Assembly (NCBI RefSeq): GCF_905171775.1
Contig: NC_053492.1
Coordinates: 275,207,146 to 275,271,145, forward strand
Origin: Rana temporaria
Lineage: Eukaryota; Chordata; Amphibia; Anura; Ranidae
Length of the DNA: 64,000 bases
Direction: 5' to 3'
Shown here: in pieces, positions 12,195 through 23,075 of the stretch
Position numbering within the stretch: the first letter of the stretch is position 1
How the letters are laid out: every line of letters begins with the position of its first letter
Position numbers and translations under genes: made by a program
The notes under the pieces: model-generated
Told to the model about the DNA's origin: nothing
Seen by the model: only the letters and a program-made list of their open reading frames with translations
Databases searched by the model: none

Positions 12195-12651
12195 TTAAAG
12201 TGGAGGTTCACCTGAAAAGTACATTTTTAACATTAGATTGATGCTCATTTTGTCAAGGGGAATTGGGTAGTTTTTTTAAAATCTAAGCAGTACTTACCGT
12301 TTTAGAGAGCGATCTTCTCCGCCGCTTCCGGGTATGGGCGTTCCTATTTGATTGACAGGCTTCCGACGGTCGCATACATCGCGTCACGATTTTCCGAAAG
12401 TAGCCGAACGTCGCACTGACGTTCGGCTTCTTTCGGCTACTCGTGACGCAATGTATGCGACCGTCGGAAGCCTGTCAATCAAATAGGAACGCCCAGTCCC
12501 GAAGACCATACCCAGAAGCGGCGGAGAAGATCTATCTATAAAACGGTAAGTACTGCTTCGATTTAAAAAAAAAAAAACACCCGATTCCTCTTGACAAAAT
12601 GAGCATCAATCTAATGTTAAAACATTTTTTTCGGGTAAACTCCCGCTTTAA
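12195..12651. mobile_element. Palindromic TTAA-flanked MITE, copy 1
   Basis: Near-perfect palindrome centred at about 12415 with arms of roughly 225 bp. AGCCGAACGTC (12402-12412) pairs with GACGTTCGGCT (12418-12428), and complementarity continues out to TTAAAGTGGAGG / CTCCCGCTTTAA. TTAA lies at both borders. No coding capacity. Confidence 0.9.
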
Positions 12652-12843
12652 CTGACAATTTAGAACAAATCGGAGAATATTTATTGAAAAACAAGTGTGA
12701 AAAACAACTAAAGATTGTTGCTGCATACTCCAAATTGAATCTCTAATCCAGGTCTACGGTGACATGTCTGTTTAAATAGATTTCATCCACTGGTTTTAAT
12801 AAAAGTACCACACCAAACAAATGAGACAATTTTGTTAATGTTT

Positions 12844-13315
12844 TTAAAGCGGTGGTTCCCCCTAAAACTAATTTCTAACAATAGATTCGTAAGACCCGTT
12901 ACACTGCGGGTAGGCTGGCTTTTTTTTTTTTTTATTCGTACATACCGAGATCTCCCCGTCTCGTCCCTAGGCGGTGGGCGGAACTAGTTGATTGACGTTC
13001 CTCGGACGGGCGCGTACGTGACGTCACGACTTTCCGAAAGAAGCCGAACGTCGCTGCGCATGCGCCGTATAGAGTCGGCTCTATACGGCGCATGCGCAGC
13101 GACGTTCGGCTTCTTTCGGAAAGTCGTGACGTCACGTACGCGCCCGTCCGAGGAACGTCAATCAACTAGGAACGCCCACCGACAAGGAACGAGACGGGGA
13201 GATATCGGTATGTACGAATGAATAAAAAAAAAAAAAAAAGCCAGCCTACGCGCAGTGTAACGGGTCTTACGAATCTATTGTTAGCAATGTGTTTTAGGGG
13301 GAACCACCCCTTTAA
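12844..13315. mobile_element. Palindromic TTAA-flanked MITE, copy 2
   Basis: A second copy of the same family, centred at about 13076.5, with an essentially perfect inner hairpin around TATAGAGTCGGCTCTATA. The arms share the CTTTCCGAAAGAAGCCGAAC segment with copy 1. Because the palindrome is long and open, both strands give almost the same 77-residue translation (12988-13221 plus, 12932-13165 minus); this is symmetry, not coding evidence. Confidence 0.92.
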
Positions 13316-13858
13316 GCTTAAGAGTCTTTAATAAACTGCATCTTTTTAAAAAAAAAAAATCCAAAGCTATGCGCCACTTTTCTCATAACCAATTTTAATT
13401 GGTAAAAATCTCATCTACAGAATAAAAAAAGTGGTGGAATGCATTTTTTTTTCAAGCATTTGAGCATAAACATGGATTTACTTGCCTACCACTATTCGTA
13501 CCGCATTATATGGTTATGTTGTAATGGTTACTGAGCAACTTTAAAATGCATGTTTGTATATACTTTAAAAAAAAATGTAGTACATCTCTGCAGTGCATAC
13601 CCCCCCCAATGTTCTGTCTCTAACACCACTGCAGGTACAGAAAAATACTTCTTGATCCTTCAGAAATCCAGTAAGCTTGTAATGTCCTGTAGTGAGTGGA
13701 CAACACAATGTGCCACTTAGTGCTTTGAACCGCACCTGAATTCTGTCATGCTAAACTAAAGGGTGGGAGGTGCAGGTGGTCCCACTATACTTGGTGCTCT
13801 AGCACACACGGATGCTCAATGCTGCACTGTATAGGCTGTTAGATGGGATAGCTGCCTG
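13316..13858. other. non-coding DNA, nothing recognised
   Basis: Short A- and T-runs and a C-run near 13600; no gene and no element borders seen. Confidence 0.45.
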
Positions 13859-14119
13859 TAAAATCAATTTCTCCGAGTTCATGGAAGGATACAGCAGCCT
13901 TGACCTTAGGGTTATATCCGCTCTTCTCCAGGAGAGGTTTAGGCAGAAACACAGCACTTAAAGTGTTAAAAACTTTTCTTCAGTGCAGCTCCTCCCAGGG
14001 GGCGTGGTTCCCCGGGTATAACCCACACCCTGTGCCAACAGCCTCAGTTCGTAACAAGCAGTACAAACAAAGGAGGGGTGGGTGCTGTGTCCGTCCATGA
14101 ACTCAGACAAATGGATTTT
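13859..14119. repeat. DIRS 1 3' terminal inverted repeat pair
   Basis: The segment at 13859-13894 is imperfectly complementary (about 30 of 36 positions) to 14084-14119, both containing GAGTTCATGGA and its complement. A direct copy of CAGCAGCCTTGACCTTA follows at 13891 and 14169. The layout is the same as in the 58.1-kb element. Confidence 0.7.
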
Positions 14120-14329
14120 ACAGTGAGTACAAAAATCCTATTTTCTCTTCCGTTCATGGACAGACACAGCAGCCTTGACCTTATGGACGTCCCCAAGCAG
14201 TGTCAAAAAAATTCGAGGGGTGGGAAAACACCACAGCAAACCAAACTTCACCCCAACAAAAAACGGAGTTACTCAACGGAAGAACTCCAACTTTAAATTA
14301 CCGCCTGTAACACCCTGCGGCCGAAGGAG

Positions 14330-15370
14330 GCATCAGAAGATGCACTCACATCCACCTTGTAAAATTTTGAAAAAGTGTGGACCGACGACCAGATCGCTGC
14401 CTTACACACCTGTAGTAGAGGCTTGATGGCGGAAAGCCCAAGAGGCCCCGATCGCCCTGGTCGAATGCGCCGTGACCCGAAAGGGAGGCGCCCGCCCCTT
14501 CAGGGCATAGGCCTAAAGCACAACCTTTAGGATCCACCTAGAAATGGTGGCCGACGAGACTGCCAGACCCTTTCTGGGACCAGACACCGACACGAACAGC
14601 GAGTCCAACTTCCGGAAGGGAGCCGTCGCTGACAAGTACAATCGAAGGGCCCGAACCACATCCAGGGAATGTAAAGTGGCCTCCTTTGGGTTTTTCGGCT
14701 TAGGACATAAGGATGGAAGAACAATGTCCTCATTAATGTGAAAGGCCGAAACAACCTTTGGGAGAAAAGAAGGCTGCGGCCGCAGCACTACCTTATCCTT
14801 ATGGATGACCAAGTAGGGAGTCTTGCAGGACAAGGCCGCCAGTTCAGATACTCGTCTGATCGAGGTAATCACCACCAGAAAAACCACCTTTTGTGACAGA
14901 GTCAACAAGGGAATCTTCCGAATGTCCTCAAAGGGAGCTTGTTGAAGCACTGAGAGGACCAAATTCAAGTCCCATGGGGGCAGTGGAGGGCGCACCGGAG
15001 GGGCCACATGCCGAACCCCCTGCACAAACGTGCGCATCAAGGAGTGGGCTGCCAAGGGACGCTGAAAGTAAACCGCCAGAGCCGAAATCTGACTCTTAAC
15101 CGTACTCAAGGCGAGAGCCTGGTCCACTCCCCGCTGTAGAAACAGCAGAATCCGGGACACCATGTATGTACGGGGGTGCCACCCCATCTCCTCACACAGA
15201 GATGTAGGCCTTCTACGTACGATGGTAAATTCTTCTAGAAGTAGACTTCCGCGCACGCAGCATGGTAGAAATCACCGAGCCCGACAGGCCCCGGTGCTTC
15301 AACACCTGGCTCTCAACAGCCACGCTGTTAAAGCCAGTGACTGTAAAGCAGGGTGGAAGATCGGACCCTG
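14330..15370 (-). pseudogene. DIRS 1 tyrosine recombinase pseudogene
   Basis: Encodes a phage-integrase-like recombinase that inserts the cDNA circle in the nucleus. On the minus strand it begins with the core-binding part (VESQVLKHRGLSGSVIST; FLQRGVDQALALSTVKSQIS), followed by the catalytic domain with its first arginine in TSIRRVSELAALSC. The frame then shifts near 14515; beyond it the H-x-x-R box is legible as AHSTRAIGASWA and the nucleophile as FYKVDV near 14355. Another shift lies near 15256. All catalytic residues can still be read, but the chain is broken at two or more points, so no product is expected. The homologous protein of the second element at 58546-59600 aligns along its length. 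Confidence 0.88.
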
Positions 15371-17151
15371 CGACAGAAGATCTTCTTTCAGGGGTATACG
15401 CCATGGGGCGTCTGCCACCAGACGCACCAAGTCCACGTACCAGGAGCGGCGCGGCCAATCTGGGGCGATCAGGATTGTTGGAATCCCCTCGGCTTCCACT
15501 CTGCGCAGCAGGCGAGGAAGAAGCTGCAGAGGAGGGAAGGCATAGATTAGGCGATAGTGACCCCAAGGAGCCACCAACGCGTCTGACGCGTCCGCCCACG
15601 GGTCGTTTGACCTGGCCATGAACAGTGGCATCTTCCGATTGAAACGGGACACTAGAAGGTCCACGTCTGGAGTGCCCCACTTTTGGCACAGACTGAAACA
15701 CCTCCGGGTGAAGCGACCATTCTCCCTGGTCCAGCGTTTGGCGACTCAGGTAGTCGGCTTGCCAATTCTGAACACCCGGAATGTACACGGCCGACAGAGC
15801 CGGAACGGACCTTTTCGGCCCACCGAAGGATGTGGGAGACCTCCGTCGCCGTAGCTGAGCTCCTTGTGCCTCCCTGATGATTGACGTACGCCATGGCCGT
15901 GGCGTTGTCAGACTGGATCCTGACCGGTTGGTCCTGCAGATCCAGAGACCACCTGGCAAGGCACAGCTTGATCGCTCGGAGCTCCAGAATATTGATCGGC
16001 AGGCGGGACTCCTCCTGAATCCAGCGCCCCTGGGCTGACTGGGTGCCCCAAACGCCCCCCCAACCGGAGAGGCTGGCATCCGTTGTGACCACTGTCCAGC
16101 GGCAGAAAAGTCTTTCCGGTCCGAAGCACTGGAGACATCAGCCACCACACCAGGGAGGACTTGACCAGGTGGCTCAACTGAATCTGGAAATTTAGAGATG
16201 ATGAGAGCTTGTCCCAATGTGACAGAATCTCCTTCTGTAGCTCCCTGGTGTGGAGTTGGGCATATGGGACTGCCTCGAAAGAGGCCACCATCAGACCCAG
16301 AACTCTCATGCAGAGTCGACAACTGCTGCACAGCAGATCGCAGGGTCTTCAGTTTCTCCATCGGGATGAAAACCCACGCCACTGCAGAATCCAGGACTAG
16401 CCCCAGGTATTCCAGTCTCTGGGACAGAACTAACACTGACTTCTGGATATTCAGAAGCCAGCCGAACTCTTGGAGAGTCTGACACGTGATGGACACGTCG
16501 TCCTCCAACTCTGAGCCTGAGTAAGCTCTCAGGAGAAGGTCGTCCAGATATCCCACGATAGCGATCCCTCGCTGCCTTAGCAGGGCCAGTATCGGGGCGA
16601 GCACCTTGGTAAAAACCCGTGGTGCCGATGCCAGACCGAACGGGAGGGCCACAAATTGAAAGTGGTCCTCCCCGACCGCAAAACGCAGAAATCTCTGGTG
16701 CTTTGTGCAAATGGGAACATGCAGGTACGCGTCCATGATATCCAAGGACGCAATGAAGTCCCCCTGATGAGTGCCGCTATCACCGAGCGAATCAACTCCA
16801 TCCTGATTTTTGGACCTTGACTAAACAATTGAGGGCCTTGAGGTCCAGGATTGGACAGACCCCTTCATTCTTGGGGACCACAAACAGATTGGAGTAAAAC
16901 CCCTGAAACCGTTCCTGCGAGGGAACTGGCACAATGACCAGAAGATCCTGGACAGCCCCCGCCAGAGCCAGCCGGCGTTCTGGAGGAAGCTGGAGGTTGG
17001 AAGGAAAGAATCTGTTTGGTGGACAAGAGAGAAACTCTTTCTTGTACCCCGAGGAAACAACTTCGCAAACCAAACGGTCGGAAAGAAGAGACCTCCACCG
17101 AGCCGCGAAGCCGGCCCCCCACCCGAGACACGGGCGGGGGCAGACCTTCAT
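15260..17151 (-). pseudogene. DIRS 1 reverse transcriptase / RNase H / methyltransferase-like pseudogene
   Basis: Polymerase protein of the element, copying its RNA into DNA. RT motif A reads MDAYLHVPI and the catalytic motif C is YLDDLLL (near 16545-16565). RNase H is legible as VTTDASLSGWGGVWG, NILELRAIKLCLA and IQSDNATAMAYVNHQGG. A downstream domain with VDLLVSRFNRKMPLF and YAFPPLQLLPRLL corresponds to the Dam-like methyltransferase region of DIRS elements. The frame changes several times: two shifts between 16840 and 16740, and others before RNase H and before the last domain. The frame of the last domain ends at a stop after LTAWLLRARC while the recombinase is already open in another frame, the same overlap as in DIRS 2. 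Confidence 0.88.
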
Positions 17152-17223
17152 GCGGAAGCAGGTTTGTCCGCAGGTTTGTTAGGCTTGTGGTACCAGGCGC
17201 GCCTCTGCACCGCAGCAGGGGCC

Positions 17224-18387
17224 TTAGCGCCTTGCAGATTTTTTTCCGGCCGTGCTGGGCGCACGAAAACGCTTGGGGGTAGTAAAGGAGGGCCCTTGCT
17301 TACGGTGAGGCTCCCTGCCCTTCCCAGACTGTGGAAGCAGCGTGCTCTTACCACCCGTGGCATCCCTAATGATGTCATCCAGGGATGACCCAAAAAACTG
17401 CTCACCCTTAAAGGGCAAATCCACCAAGGCCTTTTTTGAGGATTGGTCCGCAGACCAGCATTTTAGCCACAGAAGGCGGCGCAATACCACCGCATAGGCG
17501 GTGGCCTTGGAAAGCAAGGGGAGCGTATCCAGGACCGACTTACAGACAAACATCAGACCCTGAACCAACTGTTCAGCCAGGTCCTTACAGGTCTCGGAAG
17601 CATCCTGTGCCTCCAGCTCCTGTAACAGGAGCTTCGCCCTTTCGGTCAGAGTCTGTGACACTAGAGTCCCGGCCAAAACCGGCCTCACAGCCGAACCCAC
17701 TACAGTGAAAAGGGAGCGGGCCACAGCCTCCACTCTCCTATCAGCAGGGTCCTTAAAGGCAGGAGCCCCTTCCACGGGTAATGTGGTGGCTTTGCTCAAT
17801 CTGGATACAGAGGGGGCCACAGAAGGAGGAGAGAGCCCCCTTTTTACAAAGTCCTCCTCAAAGGGATAACGGGTCGCAAAGCACTTTGGGACTGCAAAAA
17901 CGTTCTGCTGTGTATCCCATTCCTTGTACAATAAAATTGTCCAAATAAGGAACACAAGGAAACACATTTGTAGCGCGCGGCGGTTTGTGGAACCCAAAAG
18001 GGACCGGCACATCTGGTGCCTCCGCCAAAACCTCAAGTCTTTGAGTTTCACGCACCACAGAAATAAGAGCTCCAACAAATTCCTTTTAGCAGTTGACCCT
18101 GAGGCAGAGTCATCCTCACTGTCCACATGGGTTAAGCCCGCATCCTTTGACACTACAGAACCAGAGCCAGACGCAATAGCCGGGCATGGTTCTGTGTCAG
18201 AGGCATCCCCAGAAGCAGGCTCAAGGAGGGGGCGCTTTTTACCCCCCATCCGGGCACTAGCTGCTTCAAACCTGGTGAGAAAAGCCTCCAGGACAGCCGA
18301 CATTGCCTCAACAGATGTGGCAGGGGGAGGGGCATCAAGGGTTAACTCAGGCATTTGTGGGGAAGAAGTACCTGGTTCAGGCTCCAT
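17224..18387 (-). pseudogene. DIRS 1 gag-like protein, internally frameshifted
   Basis: First protein of the element, presumed structural/nucleic-acid-binding. The likely start is the ATG at 18387 (MEPEPGTSSPQMPEL); the frame is open further upstream to 18894, but that part is Cys-rich, unrelated to the homologue, and probably 5' leader. It aligns with the 453-residue homologue at 61452-62813 through shared strings such as LRRLLWLKCWSA (LRRLLWLKNWSA in the homologue's numbering region) and GGKSTLLP against SGKSTLLP. Between about 18058 and 17900 the homologous sequence (NVFPCVPYLDNFIVQ) lies in a different frame, so two compensating indels leave a long open frame with an aberrant middle. The C-terminus is basic. 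Confidence 0.8.
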
Positions 18388-18950
18388 AATGCCCCAACGC
18401 TGTGTCACCCAAACTGCAAAGCAGAAAACACCCACGGTCACCTCCCGGCCGTTACACAAAGTATGGGGGCCCCCAGGGAAACTCACCACCCCACCCGTTG
18501 CAGCGCGAGCTGAGAGGAGTCGGAGCTGTGCTGAGAGGCCGGCTGCGCTGCTGTCTGTCCCCTCAGAGAGATTCGCGGTCTTTCTGAGCGCTAAAACGGC
18601 CACACGAGGCCAAACAAAATCCAAGATGGCCGCCGTATATGCAAAAAAAACGCCATAGGACCACAGGAAAATGACTGCCGAGCCATATAAGGCGCGACCA
18701 CGGCAAAATGGCGGTCGTTGCGCATTTAAAAAGCACCCAGAGTGACACAGCACCTCAGCGCAGCACAGAGTACACCACAGCACACAAAAGACCCTCAGTG
18801 AACACACACAGCCCTCTGCAGTGAACACACACAAAGCCCCCGCTAACACACAGGCCCCGGTGTAATAAAGAGACCCCTTAAAGCCCCCCCTCACAGCTGC
18901 TACCCAAAAGTGAAAGGAGGGTGAGGAAATAGGGGAGAGAGGAAAGCAGA

Positions 18951-20158
18951 GAAATTAAGATTATTACAATTATTTGGGCCAGCAAAAATGTGTTTAAATG
19001 GACTAGAAAGGCTACATATCTGCTTAAACGAATGATAATGTATCAGCAACACTTGCACACGCAAACCAAGGCCCACTTGGGGCATGTACTGTATATGTTA
19101 AAATTACACCAGGCACGTCTAACACGGTAGTTAGTTTTCTGCATAAAACAGTTAATTTGTAGACAATTTAAACACACAGACCATTAAACTGTATTTATTT
19201 GCCAAGTATATAACTGTAAAAGCCTCTCTTCTGTAGAAATACAAATGACCTGACACTGCTGCTGTGTGCTACCATCTTGGATGTGATGTCAGCAGCCTCA
19301 GAGCTTTCATTCAAGTGGAGGGACAGAGGAGTGTAGCCAGCATAGACAACAATTATATACTCCAAGAAGAGGAGAGGGCTAGGAAATGTGAAGATGGAGC
19401 TGGCTGTGCTGCTAGGATCAAACTCTTCCTGTAGGAATCTAATTTCTTAGCAAGTTCAAAGGTGCATTGCATGTGAAAAAATATAGTTTATGGGAAGGCA
19501 AAACGTCAGCATTTAAAAAATATATATATTTTGTGCTTTTATCTGCAAGAGTTTAGACTGGTGACAGGGCCTCTTTAAGGTGCTTTATCATTTACTGTAT
19601 CTATATGTTTTCTTGCCCAAGTGATGCATTATTTAGATGTTGATTACAAAGCAAGTGCATAACCATACACATCTAGAACAAGGCAAATCAATATTCTTTA
19701 ATCATGCTGTACATTAGTGGGCATCAACAAGGTGCTGACCATTTATCAAAAGTGCTTCCCTATGGACATTATCCACTAAATCCATTTTCCTTGATTCCAT
19801 TTAATGCCCAATCATGTCAGCATACCACACAAATATTGTTTATCCCCAGTAAGCTTTTGTCAGGAGTATTTAAAAGACAAGTATACCCTCTACTCCCCGA
19901 TTGCAGACCATCTAGCCGAACATTATCGTGGCCCACACATCCTAGCAACTTTCTCTATGTTGCTCCAACAGCCTTGTGACACCCGAGTCCAAGGATTGGT
20001 TCACAATACTGCGTGTTGGAGAGTGCAGGCAAACGTGCGCCTGTTCCTGATATGCACATTGTGTTAGCAGACACACAGGGGTACCTGATCTAGTTTGGGC
20101 TCAGACAAGTATAAGAGGAGGCTGAGGGGGATTCTGCAGCACTGAGGTTTTTTTCTCC
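18951..20158. other. non-coding DNA, nothing recognised
   Basis: No protein-like frame. I looked here for the last mannosidase exons (the QQSFFLAETLKYLYL region) and did not find them. Confidence 0.45.
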
Positions 20159-20850
20159 TTAACCACTTAAGGACCAGTTATACTGCGGCAGGTTGGCTCC
20201 CTTGGGCGAACCGCCATCATGGTATGGTCAGCCGCTTGAAGAGCTTTAGGGGGCATGATGATGCACGTGACCATAGGTCGTAAGGCCCACCCGCGGTCGC
20301 CCCTGACAGGCAGAACGGAGATCTGTTAACATAAACAGACAGATCTCCAGTCTGTCAGGGGTGGAGAGACAGATCTGCTGCTCCTAAAGATTAGGAAAAG
20401 AGATTAGTGTCCTCCTCCAGGCAGTCCTATCCCCCCACAGTTTGAACCCCCGAGGGAACACATTTAACCCCTTGATCGCCCCATAGTGTTAAACCCTTCC
20501 CTGCCAGTGACATTTATATAGTAAAAAAAAGAAAAAAAAATCGCTGATCGCCATCATTAATAGTAAAATAAATAAATAGCCTTAAATCTATCCTCTCTTT
20601 CGTAGACGCTATAACTTTTGCACAAACCAACCAATCAGTATACGCTTATTGGGATTTTTTTTACCAAAAATATGTGTAAGAATATACATCGATCTAAACC
20701 GATGAAGCCATTTAAATTTTTGGGGGATATTAAAGCATAAAATAGTTTTCTTCAAAATTTTCTTTTGTTTAGAGCCCAAAAAATAAAAACTGCAGCTGTA
20801 TATACAACCAAAAGAAAGCTGCCTTTAAATGTGATCATCATTGAAACTTG
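20159..20850. mobile_element. TTAA element, copy 2 (truncated)
   Basis: Starts TTAACCACTTAAGGACC and shares inner blocks with the copies at 6455 and 49632 (CGCTGATCGCC; GACGCTATAACTTTTGC; ACCAAAAGAAAGCT). The expected closing AAGTGGTTAA is not found, so the right end is lost near 20850. Confidence 0.75.
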
Positions 20851-21067
20851 GCCGAAGATCTAACCCAGTTACCTGCTTCAGTACCAAGCATGTCCCTTAT
20901 TTTTCACACACACTTTCCCTAAGTTGATGAATAACTACATCCGCAATTCCTGGACTGTTATCACTATGACAGGTTAATTGCCCTGGTGCCAAAACTGTAG
21001 CTAGGACTGAATGTTCATTTTTCCATCTACCAGCAACGTTTCCTTTATTGGATACCTGATGTGTGTT

Positions 21068-21675
21068 AAGCTACTTTCACACTGAGAGGGTTTGCAGGCA
21101 CTATAGTGCTAAAAATAGCACCTGCAAAGCGCCCTGAAAGAGCTTCCTCTTTCCCACTGGGGCGGTGCGCTGGCAGGACGCTCAAAAAAAGTCCTGCTAG
21201 CCGCATCTTTGAGGCGCTGTAGAAGCGACGAAGCCCACGCCCCAGGTTGAAAGTGGCCTTCGGCCCCTTTCACACTGGGGCAGGAGGTGCGCTGACGGTA
21301 TAGCGCCGCTATTTTTAGCGGCACTATACCGCCAGAATTGACGCGGTATTCGGCCACTAGCGGTGTGGTTTTAGCCCCCGCTAGCGGCCGAAAAAGGGTT
21401 AATACTGCCTTTGCAAAGGCACATTGCCGGCAGTATTACCGCGGTGTCCCATTGTTTTCAATGGGAAAGAGCGGTGGAGGAGCGGTAAACACACCGCTCC
21501 TCTCACCGCTCCAAAGATGCTGCTGGCTGGACTTTTGGAGCGGTCCCGCCACCGCATCGTCTCAGTGTGAAAGACCTCAGAGAGACTACAGGGCAGGAGT
21601 TTTTCAGCCGTTATTTAGGCGATATTTTTAGCTCTAAACCACCTGAAAAACTCCCCAGTGTGAAAGGGGTCTAAG
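21068..21675. mobile_element. Two CCCCTTTCACACTGGGG-family MITEs, one partial and one complete
   Basis: A partial copy (21068-21258) with CTTTCACACTGAG, TGCTAAAAATAGCA and GGGGCGGTGCGCTGGCAGGA is followed by a complete palindromic copy (about 21262-21675) running from GGCCCCTTTCACACTGGGGC to CCCCAGTGTGAAAGGGGTC. The complete copy has internal stems around the CGCTATTTTTAGCG and GCCACTAGCGG blocks. The same family is nested in Tc1 copy 1 (1571-1973) and cut by a DIRS element at 57975. Confidence 0.78.
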
Positions 21676-22118
21676 TGTGTGGGTGAGCATGAAGGCTTGG
21701 AGAAGGGTGGTTTTAAGTCTAATACTGACAACATTGTTAATTTTTACTATAAAATGGTGAAGGTAATTGTGGTTTCATGCACGATTATGTAATAAAGCAA
21801 TTTGTACTTTTTCTTAAACCCGCTTACTCCTCATTGAGTCTCGAGTTTTTCCTCCTTTTATTATATGCTGCTTATAGTGTAGGAGTTTATAGTTCTTAAT
21901 TGAACTTCAACGGGTGTCCCAGCTGTGGGTTTAACTGGAAGTAACTTCCCCCCACACATTGTACGGAGGTGTAGTTCATCAACCCCCTATTTTTGTTTAC
22001 AGCTACAACCACTACTGAATATGTAGCAACAACATGAAAGAATAAATGTGATTTCTACATGGTTTTGGCTATAAACATTAAGTGCTTTATAAAATAAAGC
22101 GAAATGAAGGTGACTTAC
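21676..22118. other. intron (downstream of the 22-kb exon), nothing else recognised
   Basis: Begins at the donor site of the mannosidase exon on the minus strand (GTAAGT at 22118-22113). Otherwise featureless. Confidence 0.6.
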
Positions 22119-22291
22119 CTCTACTGCTTCCCAGCCCCACTGCCTGTATTTTGGATCATGTGTGAATCTCCACATATACATATACGTTTCAATCACCTCT
22201 GGTCGTAAAATATAATATTTTTCATTTTGTCTGGTAGCAATAGCTTCAACTCCCCCGTCAAACCTAAAAGCCTCTGGTCCCAACTTCATTG
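22119..22291 (-). CDS. MAN1A1: Mannosyl-oligosaccharide 1,2-alpha-mannosidase IA, exon (fourth visible)
   Basis: A 173-bp internal exon of a type II Golgi membrane enzyme (GH47) that trims alpha-1,2-linked mannose from Man8-9GlcNAc2 during N-glycan processing. The acceptor is a pyrimidine tract ending TTACTTAG; the donor is GTAAGT after ...GAG. It begins in phase 1, completing a GCA codon with the previous exon, then encodes 57 residues starting MKLGPEAFRFDGGVEA and ending KYRQWGWEAVE. It includes the conserved ILRPEVIETYMYMWR block; in ER mannosidase I the matching glutamate (E599 there) is a catalytic residue. The FRFDGGVEAIATRQNEKYY wording fits MAN1A1 better than MAN1A2 or MAN1C1 as I recall them. 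No stop or frameshift. The next exon, encoding the C-terminal Ca2+-binding threonine region, was not found and probably lies left of the window. Confidence 0.93.
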
Positions 22292-22469
22292 CTAAGTAAA
22301 CAGAAAATAACCAAATCCAGTGAGATAAACATTAAGACTAGAAACAGGCTGTACATTTCATAAATAAAAATAGATATGCTAATATTTTGAAATAATGGAT
22401 AATACAGAATTGGTGACAATATTGTAACAGACCATTACATAAAATCTACGATAAACCATTCTCTACAAG

Positions 22470-22816
22470 TTAAAGTGAACCTAAAACTTTATTAAAAGTG
22501 ATCTTGGAACATGCATCATATTTCTCATACTAGTTCCAAGGTGGTACCATCACTATCCAGGAGAACGACCCATAGGCTAGGACCTTGATTGCTTATGCAG
22601 ATGCTCTTGGCTGGTAACTCTTTTAGCATAGCAATTAAAGTATAAATGCAAAAAAGAAAATTATTTTTCTGGATAGAGTGGAGAGGGATTAGAACACTCG
22701 TAAGCTTTTTTTTTTTTTTTTTATTGCTGCCTATGTCCCTGTTAAGGAGATTGACCCTATTCACCATCATCATTGAAAGTGAAAGTATATTTAAACTTCC
22801 AAATTTTAGGTTGTTC
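22470..22816. mobile_element. possible TTAAAG MITE
   Basis: Starts TTAAAGTGAACCTAAAACTT and ends with an imperfect complement, AAATTTTAGGTTGTTCAC. A poly-T run lies at about 22708-22723. The ends are suggestive only. Confidence 0.4.
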
Positions 22817-23075
22817 ACAGAATAGTATTAGGGGGAAATCTGCCAATGGGGGCACTAGTTCTAGCAATTCCTGCTTTGGCTATGGGACAGGAAATGAAGG
22901 AAAATCTCCCCAATAGAACACAGATGGCAACAAAAACTAACAGTGGTTATAACCTTCCCTTAATTTCTTCAAAATGAAAACATTTTCCCCCCACTAACAT
23001 TCTATGTTAACTCCTCACAGAGTCACTCAGGAAAGCCCTACTTTTATTCCATACAAAATAATTTTTTTCAAATAG

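Larger units (their letters stand above)
13859..18950 (-). mobile_element. DIRS-type tyrosine-recombinase retrotransposon, decayed copy (DIRS 1)
   Basis: Minus-strand order is gag-like protein, reverse transcriptase, RNase H, methyltransferase-like domain, tyrosine recombinase. This is the gene set of the DIRS order, which integrates through a circular intermediate and leaves no target-site duplication. Several frameshifts break each reading frame. The 3' terminal region (13859-14119) has inverted repeats like those of the better copy at 58.1 kb. The right border near 18950 is a guess, based on where GC content drops. Confidence 0.88.

Noticed and set aside
14527..18658. Many plus-strand frames across the DIRS 1 region
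   Set aside because: They are antisense shadows of GC-rich DIRS coding sequence on the minus strand.
18388..18894. Extended N-terminus of the DIRS 1 gag-like frame
   Set aside because: It is Cys-rich, has no counterpart in the DIRS 2 protein, and lies upstream of a start that does align; more likely leader sequence that happens to be open.
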